NCBI GenBank assembly: GCA_965200805.1
Contig: OZ241384.1
Location: 1,860,001 to 1,924,000, forward strand
Origin: MPNP01 sp026709725
GTDB taxonomy: Bacteria > Pseudomonadota > Alphaproteobacteria > Rhodobacterales > Rhodobacteraceae
Direction: 5' to 3'
Length of the DNA: 64,000 nt
Shown here: positions 1-9,779 of the stretch, piece by piece
Layout of the letters: the number at the start of each line of letters is the position of its first letter
Numbering within the stretch: position 1 is the first letter of the stretch
Notes under the pieces: generated by a model
Databases searched by the model: none
What the model was told of the DNA's origin: nothing
What the model saw: the letters and a program-made list of their open reading frames with translations, nothing else
Position numbers and translations under genes: made by a program

Positions 1-20
1 ATTGATACGGGTGGTCGCGC

Positions 21-863
21 ATGAGTCTCAAGTCATACAATCCAACCACGCCGGGTCAGCGTGGCACTGTTCTTGTGGACCGCTCCCATCTCTGGCGGGG
101 TGATCCGGTCAAGTCGCTGACCAGGGGTCTGGCAGCCAGCGGTGGACGCAACAACAATGGCCGGATCACATCCCGGCATCGTGGCGGTGGGGCCAAACGG
201 CGGTATCGGGAGATTGACTTCCGGCGCAATCGCCTCAATGACCCTGCAAAGGTCGAGCGTTTTGAATATGATCCGAACCGGACGGCTTTCATTGCCCTGG
301 TGACCTACGGCAATGGTGAGCAATCCTATATCCTTGCTCCACAACGCCTGGCAGTTGGTGACATGATCGTGGCTTCCGAGCGGGCTGATGTCAGACCGGG
401 GAATGCGATGCCGTTCTCCGGCATGCCGATCGGCACGATTGTCCATAATGTGGAAATGAAGCCCGGCAAGGGGGGTCAGCTGGCACGGGCTGCAGGCGCC
501 TATGCCCAGTTTATTGGCCGGGATGGCGGAATGGCACAGCTGCGACTGTCGTCAGGCGAGTTGCGGGTTGTCCCGGAGCAATGCATGGCAACTGTGGGAG
601 CGGTCTCGAATCCGGATAATGCCAATATCAATCTCGGGAAGGCCGGTCGGAGCCGGTATCGGGGGCGACGACCGTCAGTGCGCGGTGTTGCCATGAACCC
701 CGTTGATCATCCGCATGGCGGTGGTGAGGGCAAGGCCAGTGGCGGTCGGCATCCTGTGACGCCCTGGGGCAAATACACCCGGGGGGTGCGGACGCGGAAC
801 AACAAGCAGACCGACAGGTTGATCCTCCGGCGACGGAAGACGCAGAGAAGGGGGCGACGTTAA
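21..863 (+). CDS. rplB: 50S ribosomal protein L2
   Basis: L2 binds 23S rRNA, helps join the subunits and supports the peptidyl-transferase centre. The 280-residue product has family-typical length and carries the signature HPHGGGEGK near residue 230, which includes the conserved histidine, followed by the basic tail RLILRRRKTQRRGRR. The ATG follows closely on the left edge of the window, so upstream genes of the S10 operon (usually rplW) lie outside. The stop codon shares one base with the rpsS start, which indicates translational coupling. Confidence 0.98.
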   Translation: MSLKSYNPTTPGQRGTVLVDRSHLWRGDPVKSLTRGLAASGGRNNNGRITSRHRGGGAKRRYREIDFRRNRLNDPAKVERFEYDPNRTAFIALVTYGNGEQSYILAPQRLAVGDMIVASERADVRPGNAMPFSGMPIGTIVHNVEMKPGKGGQLARAAGAYAQFIGRDGGMAQLRLSSGELRVVPEQCMATVGAVSNPDNANINLGKAGRSRYRGRRPSVRGVAMNPVDHPHGGGEGKASGGRHPVTPWGKYTRGVRTRNNKQTDRLILRRRKTQRRGRR

Positions 864-1141
864 TGCCGCGATCAGTCTGGAAAGCACCATTTGTCGATAT
901 GGATGTTCTGAAGAAAGCCGAACGGGCCAAGGAGGCGGGGCGGCGCGACGTGATCAAGATCTGGTCGCGTCGATCGACGATCCTGCCCCAGTTTGTCGGA
1001 CTGACCTTTGGCGTGCATAATGGCCGCAAGCATATCCCCGTCCTGGTTACGGAAGACATGATTGGCCAGAAGTTCGGCGAGTATGCACCAACCCGGACCT
1101 ATTACGGACATGGTGCCGACAAGAAGGCCCGACGGAGTTGA
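863..1141 (+). CDS. rpsS: 30S ribosomal protein S19
   Basis: S19 sits in the 30S head with S13 and contacts the A-site region. The 92-residue protein begins MPRSVWKAPFVD and contains the conserved segment VHNGRKHIPVLVTEDMIG near residues 50-68 and GEYAPTRTY near 73-81. It overlaps rplB by one base and ends two bases before the rplV ATG, as expected inside a continuous S10 operon. Confidence 0.98.
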   Translation: MPRSVWKAPFVDMDVLKKAERAKEAGRRDVIKIWSRRSTILPQFVGLTFGVHNGRKHIPVLVTEDMIGQKFGEYAPTRTYYGHGADKKARRS

Positions 1142-1143
1142 TC

Positions 1144-1524
1144 ATGGCCAAATCGGGATTGAGCAAACGTCTGGATGCAAATGAAGCACTGGCCATGTCG
1201 CGCATGATGCGGATCTCACCCCAGAAACTGAATCTCGTGGCGGGCATGATCCGGGGCAGGCCGGTGGAGGAGGCCCTGGCGAGACTGCGGTTTTCAAGGC
1301 GCAGGATTGCGAGTGATGTGCTGAAAACACTGAACTCGGCAATTGCGAATGCCGAAAACAATTATGATCTTGATGTTGATCGACTGGTCGTGAGCCAGGC
1401 TTTCGTGGGGAAGAATGTTGTCATGAAACGAATCCGGGCCAGGGCACGCGGGCGGGCGGCCCGTATCAATAAACCCTTTTCCCAACTGACCATTGTGGTC
1501 CGTGAAGTTGAGGGGGGCGCCTGA
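1144..1524 (+). CDS. rplV: 50S ribosomal protein L22
   Basis: L22 lines the polypeptide exit tunnel. The 126-residue product contains RISPQKLNLVAGMIRG near the N-terminus and ends in the basic beta-hairpin region RIRARARGRAARI that reaches into the tunnel. I chose ATG 1144 over the upstream in-frame TTG at 1138, which overlaps the end of rpsS, because MAKSG is the ordinary alphaproteobacterial start. The stop overlaps the rpsC ATG by one base. Confidence 0.97.
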   Translation: MAKSGLSKRLDANEALAMSRMMRISPQKLNLVAGMIRGRPVEEALARLRFSRRRIASDVLKTLNSAIANAENNYDLDVDRLVVSQAFVGKNVVMKRIRARARGRAARINKPFSQLTIVVREVEGGA

Positions 1525-2234
1525 TGGGACAGAAGGTCAACCCGATCGCCATGCGGTTGCAGATCAATCGAACATGGGACAGCCGGTGGTATGCAAACAA
1601 GAATGACTTTGGGCCGATGCTGCAGGAAGATCTGAACATCCGGGAGTTTATCAAGAGAGAGTGTTATGCTGCCGGTGTCAGCCGCGTTATTATTGAGCGA
1701 CCGCACAAGAAGTGTCGGGTGACAATCCACACGGCACGACCGGGTGCCATTGTCGGCAAGGGCGGGGTTGACATGGAGCCCCTCAAGGAAAAACTGACCA
1801 CGTTCACTGAATCCGAGCTTGGTCTCTATATCGTTGAGGTCAAGCGACCGGAAACGGATGCCCAGCTGGTCGCCGAGTCCGTTGCCCAGCAAATTGAACG
1901 GCGTGTGTCTTTCCGTCGGGCAATGAAGCGATCGGTGCAAAGCGCGATGCGCATGGGCGCCATTGGTGTCCGGGTCAATGTTGCGGGCCGTCTGGGCGGT
2001 GCCGAAATCGCCAGGACTGAATGGTATCGTGAAGGGCGGGTGCCGCTGCACACACTCCGGGCCAATGTTGATTTTGCTCGTGCCACCGCGTCAACACCCT
2101 ATGGGGTCATTGGAGTCAAGGTCTGGATATTCAAGGGCGAGATCATGGAGCATGACCCAATGGCCCGGGACCGACGCGAACAGCAGTTGCGTGATGGCAT
2201 CATGGCAACCCGCTATCGAGGGAAACGGAAGTAG
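1524..2234 (+). CDS. rpsC: 30S ribosomal protein S3
   Basis: S3 binds the 30S head at the mRNA entry channel. The 236-residue product opens with MGQKVNPIAMRL, has a KH RNA-binding loop AIVGKGGVDMEPL near residues 74-87, and a C-terminal domain with VNVAGRLGGAEIAR near 150-163. The start overlaps the rplV stop, and rplP begins four bases after the stop. Confidence 0.98.
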   Translation: MGQKVNPIAMRLQINRTWDSRWYANKNDFGPMLQEDLNIREFIKRECYAAGVSRVIIERPHKKCRVTIHTARPGAIVGKGGVDMEPLKEKLTTFTESELGLYIVEVKRPETDAQLVAESVAQQIERRVSFRRAMKRSVQSAMRMGAIGVRVNVAGRLGGAEIARTEWYREGRVPLHTLRANVDFARATASTPYGVIGVKVWIFKGEIMEHDPMARDRREQQLRDGIMATRYRGKRK

Positions 2235-2237
2235 ACG

Positions 2238-2651
2238 ATGCTGCAACCAAAGAAACCGCGCTATCGCAAACAGCACAAGGGCCGCATCCATGGCAAGGCC
2301 AAGGGCGGGACAGATATCAACTTTGGCTCCTTCGGCCTGAAGGCGCTGCAGCCGGAGCGGATCACAGCGCGTCAGATCGAGGCCGCCCGTCGGGCCATGA
2401 CCCGCCACATGAAACGGCAGGGCCGGGTCTGGATTCGAATCTTTCCGGATGTGCCGATCTCAAAAAAACCGACCGAGGTCCGGATGGGCAAGGGCAAGGG
2501 TGCCGTCGAGTACTGGGCGGCGCGGGTCAAGCCCGGCCGGGTGATGTTTGAGATTGACGGGGTGAATGAGGGTGTCGCGCGTGAGGCCTTGCGGCTTGCG
2601 GCCATGAAGCTCCCGGTCAAGTCGCGTATCGTCCGCCGCCTTGATTGGTAA
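2238..2651 (+). CDS. rplP: 50S ribosomal protein L16
   Basis: L16 organises the A-site tRNA-binding region of 23S rRNA. The 137-residue product begins MLQPKKPRYRK and contains the family motifs RIFPDVPISKKPTEVRMGKG (near residues 71-90) and AARVKPGRVMFEIDGV. It lies three bases after rpsC and 50 bases before rpmC. Confidence 0.98.
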   Translation: MLQPKKPRYRKQHKGRIHGKAKGGTDINFGSFGLKALQPERITARQIEAARRAMTRHMKRQGRVWIRIFPDVPISKKPTEVRMGKGKGAVEYWAARVKPGRVMFEIDGVNEGVAREALRLAAMKLPVKSRIVRRLDW

Positions 2652-2701
2652 CAGCACCTCGACTGGTAATGGCGACTCGATTTTTTTTGGGGAGATCGGT
2701 A

Positions 2702-2905
2702 ATGAAGGCGGCTGAACTGCGGGAGAAAACCATTGATGAACTCAGTGATGATCTCCTGAAACTCAAGCAGGAACTTTTCAATATCCGCTTCCAGCTGGTG
2801 TCGGGCGCGTTTACCAATACTGCCCGCATCCGGGTTGTCCGCCGGGATGTGGCAAGGGTCAAAACAGTCCTGCAGGAAAAGCGGACCGGTGAGGAGGCGG
2901 CGTGA
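2702..2905 (+). CDS. rpmC: 50S ribosomal protein L29
   Basis: L29 is a small helical-hairpin protein near the exit tunnel, where SRP and trigger factor dock. The 67-residue product starts MKAAELREKTIDELSDDL and contains the typical ELFNIRFQLVSG and RIRVVRRDVARVKTVL segments. I chose ATG 2702 because a GGGGAG Shine-Dalgarno lies just upstream, after a run of eight T. The longer in-frame version starting further upstream has no family similarity at its N-terminus. The stop overlaps the rpsQ start. Confidence 0.97.
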   Translation: MKAAELREKTIDELSDDLLKLKQELFNIRFQLVSGAFTNTARIRVVRRDVARVKTVLQEKRTGEEAA

Positions 2906-3141
2906 TGCCACGGAAGATTCTGACAGGGAAGGTGATCAGCAGTCAGTCTGAGGGGACGGTAACTGTCCGGGTTGAACGACGGTTCATGCATCCTGTGATG
3001 CAGAAGACAGTGAGAAAATCAAAGCGTTACCGTGCCCATGATGCTGGCATGAATGCCAAGGTGGGCGATGTCATTCGCATCCGCGAGTGTCCGCCCAGGT
3101 CAAAAACCAAATGCTGGGAGGTGGTTGAGCAGGCGTCCTGA
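2905..3141 (+). CDS. rpsQ: 30S ribosomal protein S17
   Basis: S17 is an OB-fold protein that binds the 5' domain of 16S rRNA. The 78-residue product begins MPRKILTGKVIS and contains HDAGMNAKVGDVIRIRECPP, a family-typical segment. A GTG at 2902 is in frame, but the ATG at 2905 overlaps the rpmC stop by one base and gives the usual N-terminus. A 74-bp gap follows before rplN, the largest within the ribosomal block before rplO. It may mark the S10/spc boundary. Confidence 0.97.
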   Translation: MPRKILTGKVISSQSEGTVTVRVERRFMHPVMQKTVRKSKRYRAHDAGMNAKVGDVIRIRECPPRSKTKCWEVVEQAS

Positions 3142-3215
3142 ATTCGTACGACGTCTGCCGCATTGAACGAAACCCTGGGGCCGGCAATCGGACCCCACAG
3201 GTCGGGAGAGATGAT

Positions 3216-3584
3216 ATGATCCAGATGCAGACAAATCTGGATGTTGCTGATAATTCGGGTGCCCGCAAGGTGCAGTGCATCAAGGTGCTCGGTGGCTCAC
3301 GCCGCCGCTTTGCATCGGTTGGCGACATCATCATCGTATCAATCAAGGAAGCCATACCGCGTGGCCGTGTCAAAAAGGGCGATGTCCGCCGGGCGGTCGT
3401 GGTTCGAACGGCCAAGGAGGTCCGGCGCGAGGATGGGACCGCTATTCGGTTTGACCGCAATGCAGCCGTGATTCTCAACGCCAACGATGAACCCATCGGG
3501 ACCCGGATCTTCGGTCCGGTTGTCCGTGAGTTGCGGGCCCGCAAGTTCATGAAGATTATTTCACTTGCCCCGGAGGTGCTCTGA
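3216..3584 (+). CDS. rplN: 50S ribosomal protein L14
   Basis: L14 sits at the subunit interface and is the classical first gene of the spc operon. The 122-residue product contains LDVADNSGARKVQCIKVLGG near residues 7-26 and ends GPVVRELRARKFMKIISLAPEVL (last 23 residues, quoted here as GPVVRELR through LAPEVL), both diagnostic. A GGGAGA ribosome-binding site precedes the start. The stop overlaps the rplX ATG. Confidence 0.98.
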   Translation: MIQMQTNLDVADNSGARKVQCIKVLGGSRRRFASVGDIIIVSIKEAIPRGRVKKGDVRRAVVVRTAKEVRREDGTAIRFDRNAAVILNANDEPIGTRIFGPVVRELRARKFMKIISLAPEVL

Positions 3585-3898
3585 TGGCAGCCAAGATCAG
3601 GAAGGGTGATACCGTTATGGTCATCACCGGCAAGGATATCCGGCGGTCCGGTGAGGTCATCGCGGTGGATCGTGTTCGAGGGACCGTGACCGTGGCCGGT
3701 CTGAACATCGCAATCAGGCACCAGAAGCAGACGCCCAACGAAGACGGAGGCCGCAAACCGGTTGAGCTGCCCATTGCGATTTCCAATGTTGCACTCGTCG
3801 ATCCGGCGGATGGAATGCGGACGCGTGTCGGATTCCGCTTTGAGGATGGAAGGAAGGTCAGGTATGCGAAGCGGACAGGAGCGGTGATCGATGGCTAG
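3584..3898 (+). CDS. rplX: 50S ribosomal protein L24
   Basis: L24 is an assembly initiator of the 50S subunit. The 104-residue product carries the KOW motif region IRKGDTVMVITGKDIRRSGE near residues 5-24 and the conserved EDGGRKPVELPIAISNVAL. It overlaps rplN by one base and rplE by eight bases, so the next gene is probably translationally coupled. Confidence 0.98.
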   Translation: MAAKIRKGDTVMVITGKDIRRSGEVIAVDRVRGTVTVAGLNIAIRHQKQTPNEDGGRKPVELPIAISNVALVDPADGMRTRVGFRFEDGRKVRYAKRTGAVIDG

Positions 3899-4439
3899 TG
3901 TGCCCCGCCTGCAGGCGATGTATGACAATGAGATCCGACCGGCGCTCACGGAGGAGTTTGGCTATCGCAATGTCATGATGATTCCGCGCGTCACCAAGGT
4001 CACTCTCAACATCGGCGTCGGCGAGGCTGTCAAGGATTCCAAAAAAGCCAGGGCCGCGGCGGATGCCCTGACACTGATTGCCGGTCAGAAATCTGTTGTC
4101 ACCCGGGCCCGGATGTCGATTGCGACATTCCGGCTCAGGGAGGGCATGGTCATCGGTGCCAAAGTGACATTGCGCGGCATGCGCATGTATGAGTTTCTTG
4201 ACCGGCTGATCACTGTTGCCCTGCCGCGGGTTCGGGATTTCCGGGGTCTGAACCCCCGGTCATTTGATGGTCAGGGCAACTATTCTCTGGGGCTGCGTGA
4301 ACACATTGTTTTCCCGGAAATTGATTATGACAGCGTCCAGGACATTCTCGGCATGGACGTATCCATCTGCACATCGGCCCGATCCGATGTCGAGGCCAGA
4401 AGTTTGCTGGCCCGCATGAATATGCCGTTCAGGCAGTGA
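3891..4439 (+). CDS. rplE: 50S ribosomal protein L5
   Basis: L5 binds 5S rRNA and contacts S13 in bridge B1b. The 182-residue product contains NVMMIPRVTKVTLNIGVGEA near residues 26-45 and the C-terminal FPEIDYDSVQDILGMDVSI near residues 143-161, both diagnostic. The start lies within the end of rplX. Confidence 0.98.
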   Translation: MASVPRLQAMYDNEIRPALTEEFGYRNVMMIPRVTKVTLNIGVGEAVKDSKKARAAADALTLIAGQKSVVTRARMSIATFRLREGMVIGAKVTLRGMRMYEFLDRLITVALPRVRDFRGLNPRSFDGQGNYSLGLREHIVFPEIDYDSVQDILGMDVSICTSARSDVEARSLLARMNMPFRQ

Positions 4440-4452
4440 AGGAGACTGAAAT

Positions 4453-4758
4453 ATGGCAAAAAAATCGATGGTGGAGCGTGAACGCAAGCGGCAGCGCATG
4501 GTTAAAAAATACGCACACGCCAGGGCAGAACTCAAGGCCATGATACAGAATGGGGAGTTGCCGATGGACGAGCGGTTCAAGGCGAGCCTGAAGCTGGCAA
4601 AACTGCCACGCAACTCATCGGCGACCCGCCTCCACAATCGGTGTCAGCGGACAGGTCGGCCCCGCGGCTTTTACCGGAAACTGCAGATTTCACGGATTGC
4701 TGTCCGGGAACTTGGGGGTTCGGGGCAGATCCCCGGAATGGTCAAGTCAAGCTGGTAG
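4453..4758 (+). CDS. rpsN: 30S ribosomal protein S14, long form without zinc ligands
   Basis: S14 is part of the 30S head and is needed late in assembly. The 101-residue product is the long, C-minus form: it lacks the paired CxxC motifs of zinc-binding S14 and has only one cysteine, in NRCQRTGRPRGFYRK near residues 62-76. This form is usual in proteobacteria. An AAGGAG ribosome-binding site precedes the ATG. Confidence 0.97.
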   Translation: MAKKSMVERERKRQRMVKKYAHARAELKAMIQNGELPMDERFKASLKLAKLPRNSSATRLHNRCQRTGRPRGFYRKLQISRIAVRELGGSGQIPGMVKSSW

Positions 4759-4770
4759 GAGAGAGCAGGG

Positions 4771-5169
4771 ATGTCGTTTACTGATCCGCTGGGTGATATG
4801 CTTACCCGCATTCGCAATGGCCAGACCCGCCACCGCTCAACAGTGCGCACACCCTCTTCGAGGTTGCGCAAATGGGTGCTTGATGTGTTGCTGAGCGAGG
4901 GCTACATCCGGGGCTATGAAGATCTCGAGAGCGGGAACGCGCAGGGTGAGATCGAGATCAGCCTCAAATACCACAATGGTGATCCGGCCATCGTTGAGAT
5001 CAAGCGTATATCCAAACCGGGCCGCCGGGTCTATTCGAGTGCCCGGGACCTGCCGCTGGTGCGCCAGGGGCTTGGTGTGGCGATCGTCTCAACATCACAC
5101 GGCGTGATGTCGGACGGTGACGCCCGTTCAGCCAGGCTCGGCGGTGAAATCCTCTGCACCGTTTTCTGA
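4771..5169 (+). CDS. rpsH: 30S ribosomal protein S8
   Basis: S8 binds helix 21 of 16S rRNA and in E. coli is the translational repressor of the spc operon. The 132-residue product starts MSFTDPLGDMLTRIRNGQ and ends SDGDARSARLGGEILCTVF, with GVAIVSTSHGVM just before; these match the family. It is spaced 12 bp from rpsN and 45 bp from rplF. I did not identify the S8-binding operator itself. Confidence 0.98.
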   Translation: MSFTDPLGDMLTRIRNGQTRHRSTVRTPSSRLRKWVLDVLLSEGYIRGYEDLESGNAQGEIEISLKYHNGDPAIVEIKRISKPGRRVYSSARDLPLVRQGLGVAIVSTSHGVMSDGDARSARLGGEILCTVF

Positions 5170-5214
5170 TATCCCATCCAGAATCCGACGATCCGATTCA
5201 AGAGGAACGAGAGT

Positions 5215-5748
5215 ATGTCAAAAATCGGCAAGGTTCCCATTCCCATTCCGGCTGGCGTTACAGTCAGGGATGATGGTGATTCGATTGTGGTCAAGGGGCC
5301 ACGCGGGAGTCAGTCTTTCCCGCTGGTCCGCGAAGTCAGTGTTCATCTTGAGGAGAATCAGATCACGCTGGCCCCCCGCGCAAACAGCAAGGAGAGCAAG
5401 GTGAACTGGGGCATGTGCCGCACCATGCTCAACAACTGCATTCTCGGTGTGACCGAGGGCTTCAGGCGCGAGCTGGAGATCAATGGCGTTGGCTACCGGG
5501 CTGCAATGCAGGGCGACAGGCTGAAGATTGCGCTTGGCTTCAGCCACGATGTGTTCGTCGAGGTCCCTGAGGGCATCACAATCACGACTCCTTCCAACAC
5601 CCGGATCATCGTTGAGGGGAATGACAAGCAGCGGGTGGGGCAGGTGGCTGCCGACATTCGCCGCTGGCGCCCGCCCGAACCCTACAAGGGCAAGGGGATC
5701 CGGTACCGGGATGAGTATATTTTCCGCAAACAGGGAAAAAAGAAGTAA
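5215..5748 (+). CDS. rplF: 50S ribosomal protein L6
   Basis: L6 lies near the GTPase-associated centre. The 177-residue product begins MSKIGKVPIPIPAGV and contains the C-terminal signature PEPYKGKGIRYRDEYIFRKQ near residues 153-172. A GAGGAACGAG ribosome-binding region precedes the ATG. The stop is three bases from the rplR ATG. Confidence 0.98.
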   Translation: MSKIGKVPIPIPAGVTVRDDGDSIVVKGPRGSQSFPLVREVSVHLEENQITLAPRANSKESKVNWGMCRTMLNNCILGVTEGFRRELEINGVGYRAAMQGDRLKIALGFSHDVFVEVPEGITITTPSNTRIIVEGNDKQRVGQVAADIRRWRPPEPYKGKGIRYRDEYIFRKQGKKK

Positions 5749-5751
5749 GCC

Positions 5752-6111
5752 ATGGGGACCAGAAAAACCACAAGATTCCACAAGCGGCGGCTGCGGGTTC
5801 GCAATCGCCTCAGATCCAGCAGTCGGGGTCGCCTGCGACTGTCGGTCTTCAGGTCCAACAGGCATATCAGCGCCCAGTTGATCGATGATCAGGCGGGCCG
5901 CACACTTGCGTCCGCATCCTCGCTGGAAAAGACGATTGATGTCAGGTCCGGAGGAGGTGTGACAGCTGCGAGCGCCATCGGCACAGTCCTCGCCGAGCGT
6001 GCGACAGCCGCCGGTTTCAGGGAATGCTATTTTGATCGGGGCGGCTATCGCTATCACGGTCGGATCAGGGCGCTCGCCGAAGCCGCACGGGCCGGCGGGC
6101 TGCAATTTTGA
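5752..6111 (+). CDS. rplR: 50S ribosomal protein L18
   Basis: L18 carries 5S rRNA to the 50S subunit with L5. The 119-residue product has a basic N-terminus (MGTRKTTRFHKRRLRVRNRL), the motif RLRLSVFRSNRHISAQLIDD near residues 24-43, and the ending YHGRIRALAEAARAGGLQF, all typical. It is immediately downstream of rplF. Confidence 0.97.
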   Translation: MGTRKTTRFHKRRLRVRNRLRSSSRGRLRLSVFRSNRHISAQLIDDQAGRTLASASSLEKTIDVRSGGGVTAASAIGTVLAERATAAGFRECYFDRGGYRYHGRIRALAEAARAGGLQF

Positions 6112-6120
6112 CAGGAGACA

Positions 6121-6669
6121 ATGATGGCACGTGATACGACAGCAAAAGAGCGCAACGAGTCAAATGACTACAGTGACAAGCTCGTGGCGATCAACCGCGT
6201 TTCCAAGACGGTCAAGGGTGGCAAGCGATTCGGCTTTTCCGCACTGGTTGTTGTCGGTGACCAGAATGGACGGGTCGGTTTTGGCAAGGGCAAGGCCAAG
6301 GAAGTGCCTGAGGCGGTCCGCAAGGCAACCCAGAACGCCCGCCGGAATCAGAGCAGGATTGTCCTGAAGGAAGGTCGCACGCTGTTCCATGATGTTGAGG
6401 GATCCCATGGTGCCAGCAAGGTCATTCTGCGCACAGCCCCACCGGGAACGGGGATTATTGCCGGCGGTCCGGCACGCGCAGTCTTTGAGATGCTCGGTGT
6501 GCAGGATGTTGTTGCCAAGTCGATTGGTTCACAGAATCGCTACAACATGATCCGGGCGACGCTCAATGCTCTTGGCAAGATCAGCAGTCCCCGCGCTGTG
6601 GCGCGCAGGCGCGGCAAGAAAGTTGCTGAAATCCTGCGTCGTGAACCTGCTGAGAAACCGGTTGGGTGA
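6121..6669 (+). CDS. rpsE: 30S ribosomal protein S5
   Basis: S5 contributes to decoding fidelity and the mRNA entry site. The 182-residue product contains KLVAINRVSKTVKGGKRFGF near residues 20-39, GKGKAKEVPEAVRKATQNA near 58-76, and AGGPARAVFEMLGVQDVVAK near 116-135. Two consecutive ATG codons (6121 and 6124) are possible starts; MARDT from the second is equally plausible. Confidence 0.98.
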   Translation: MMARDTTAKERNESNDYSDKLVAINRVSKTVKGGKRFGFSALVVVGDQNGRVGFGKGKAKEVPEAVRKATQNARRNQSRIVLKEGRTLFHDVEGSHGASKVILRTAPPGTGIIAGGPARAVFEMLGVQDVVAKSIGSQNRYNMIRATLNALGKISSPRAVARRRGKKVAEILRREPAEKPVG

Positions 6670-6679
6670 GGAGTCAGTC

Positions 6680-6868
6680 ATGCCAGGCAAGATCAGGGTC
6701 AAACAGATCGGCTCACCTGTTCGTCGACCGGCCAACCAGCGCCGGATGCTTGCGGGTCTTGGTTTGAACAAGATGAATCGCGTGCGCGAACTTGAGGATA
6801 CACCTGCCATCCGGGGTGTCATCAGGAAGATCCCGCACCTCGTCCAGATCGTCGACAAAGACAACTGA
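6680..6868 (+). CDS. rpmD: 50S ribosomal protein L30
   Basis: L30 is a small globular 50S protein. From ATG 6680 it is 62 residues, MPGKIRVKQIGSPVRRPANQ onward, with the characteristic LGLNKMNRVRELEDTPAIRG. The ATG follows a GAGGAGTC ribosome-binding site that overlaps the rpsE stop. The upstream in-frame extension within rpsE has no support and is not used. Confidence 0.97.
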   Translation: MPGKIRVKQIGSPVRRPANQRRMLAGLGLNKMNRVRELEDTPAIRGVIRKIPHLVQIVDKDN

Positions 6869-6890
6869 CAGCACCCGCCAGGAGAGAGTC

Positions 6891-7553
6891 ATGAAACTGC
6901 ATGAGTTGCAAGACAGTCCCGGTGCCCGCAGGCGCCGCAAGCGACGGGGCCGGGGGCCGGGATCCGGCCTCGGAAAGACAGCGGGTCGGGGCATGAAGGG
7001 GCAAAACTCCCGATCGGGTGTTGCCCTCGGGTCATTCGAAGGCGGCCAGATGCCAATCTACCAGCGTCTGCCGAAGCGTGGCTTCAATTCCATCAATCGA
7101 AAGACGATGGCGATTCTCAATCTTGGCGGTCTGCAGGCCGCCATCGACCGTGGTCAGGTGGATCCCGCCGCGCCCATCACTGAAACAACACTCGTTGCGT
7201 GTGGTCTTGTTCGCCGTCGTCGTGACGGAATCCGCCTCCTTGCCAAAGGGGCCCTGACCGCCGCAATCACCATCACTGTGACCGGTGCATCGGCCAGCGC
7301 CATCAAGGCGGTCAAGGCGGCCGGCGGCACAGTGTTGCTCACCGACGGTGATACGCCCGCCGGGACAGGTGAGGATGCATTTTCCGGAGCGGGCAATGCA
7401 GCCACCGGAGCGGCGGCGGACACTCGAAAGAGCGCGACCGGGACGGCAGCAGAATCCACAGGGGGTTCTGACGCAAAAGCCGGTGAGCCGGCCCCTGGGT
7501 CCGAGGGGGATTCGGCATCGGATACGGATCAGGATCCGGTGGTTGAGGAATAG
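6891..7553 (+). CDS. rplO: 50S ribosomal protein L15 with C-terminal extension
   Basis: L15 is a late-assembling 50S protein. The first roughly 150 residues are normal: MKLHELQDSPGARRRRKRRG, then GLGKTAGRGMKGQNSRSG and GGQMPIYQRLPKRGF. The product continues for about 70 more residues, rich in Ala, Gly, Ser, Thr, Asp and Glu and ending DTDQDPVVEE, giving 220 residues against about 145-165 in most bacteria. The extension is low complexity, net acidic and predicted disordered. An AGGAGAG ribosome-binding site precedes the ATG. A 144-bp gap separates it from secY. Confidence 0.96.
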   Translation: MKLHELQDSPGARRRRKRRGRGPGSGLGKTAGRGMKGQNSRSGVALGSFEGGQMPIYQRLPKRGFNSINRKTMAILNLGGLQAAIDRGQVDPAAPITETTLVACGLVRRRRDGIRLLAKGALTAAITITVTGASASAIKAVKAAGGTVLLTDGDTPAGTGEDAFSGAGNAATGAAADTRKSATGTAAESTGGSDAKAGEPAPGSEGDSASDTDQDPVVEE

Positions 7554-7697
7554 TCGGGCTGTTCGCGATCCAGTCATGATGGGGATTGGAATCGTGGGGC
7601 CGGCGGGCATTCTGGGGGCAGACAGTGGCAATCCGGTCGGATATGCGGCATAGTCATCCGCAGCCCATCACAGGAAACAGGCGATAAGGGATTCTCC

Positions 7698-9046
<1,349 letters not shown>

Positions 9047-9050
<4 letters not shown>

Positions 9051-9694
9051 CGCTTGTCCTGTTGGGTCCACCGGGGTCGGGCAAGGGGACGCAGTCAGGG
9101 ATCCTTGTCAAGAACCGCGGCATGATCCAGCTTTCAACAGGCGACATGCTCCGCGATGCACGTGCAAGCGGCTCAGAACTCGGCAAGCAGGTTGCTGCCA
9201 TCATGGACGCCGGGGAGCTGGTGACCGACGGGATTGTCATCCGTCTCATCGCCGACAGGCTGGCAGAGGAGTCCGGTGGTGATTTCATCTTCGACGGATT
9301 CCCCCGGACCCTGCATCAGGCCGATGCCCTTGACAGGCAGCTTGATGAGATCGGTCAGCCCATCAGGGCAGCGATCGAGCTTACGGTTGATGTCGACAGG
9401 CTGATCAATCGGATCGCAGGGCGGCTTTCATGCGGTGCCTGCGGTGCGACGTATCATGAAACGGCCAGCCCGCCGGTTCAGGACGGCGTTTGTGATTCAT
9501 GCTCGAGACCCCTGCACCGGCGCAGGGATGACAATGAGGCTTCGCTCAGGGTTCGCCTGCTCGAATACTACCGGCAGACATCGCCGATTACAGGCTACTA
9601 CCATCGGGCCGGCCTCCTGCACCAGGTTTCCGCCGATGACACAATCGATTCGGTTGCGGCCGCCATTGGCGGGACCCTTGATGCTGTCCACTGA
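9047..9694 (+). CDS. adk: Adenylate kinase, zinc-LID type
   Basis: Adenylate kinase interconverts ATP plus AMP and two ADP in the cytosol. The 215-residue product begins MTLVLLGPPGSGKGTQSG (P-loop at residues 7-15) and contains FDGFPRTLHQADAL, the AMP-binding motif. The LID domain has the zinc pattern CGAC...CDSC near residues 129-153, which is variable across proteobacteria. The start is coupled to secY. In many alphaproteobacteria rpsM follows; here the TRAP gene dctP begins 85 bp downstream. Confidence 0.97.
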
Positions 9695-9779
9695 CCGACC
9701 CGAGACGCCCAAACACGCATCGCGCGCCAGTGAAGACCGTAATGTCCACCCCCCATCGCCCGGGTCGCAGGTGGCAATC

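Noticed and set aside
33..7653. Antisense and alternate-frame open frames inside the ribosomal genes
   Set aside because: GC-rich coding DNA produces these shadows. The ribosomal products in the main frames are certain and the alternatives have no motifs.
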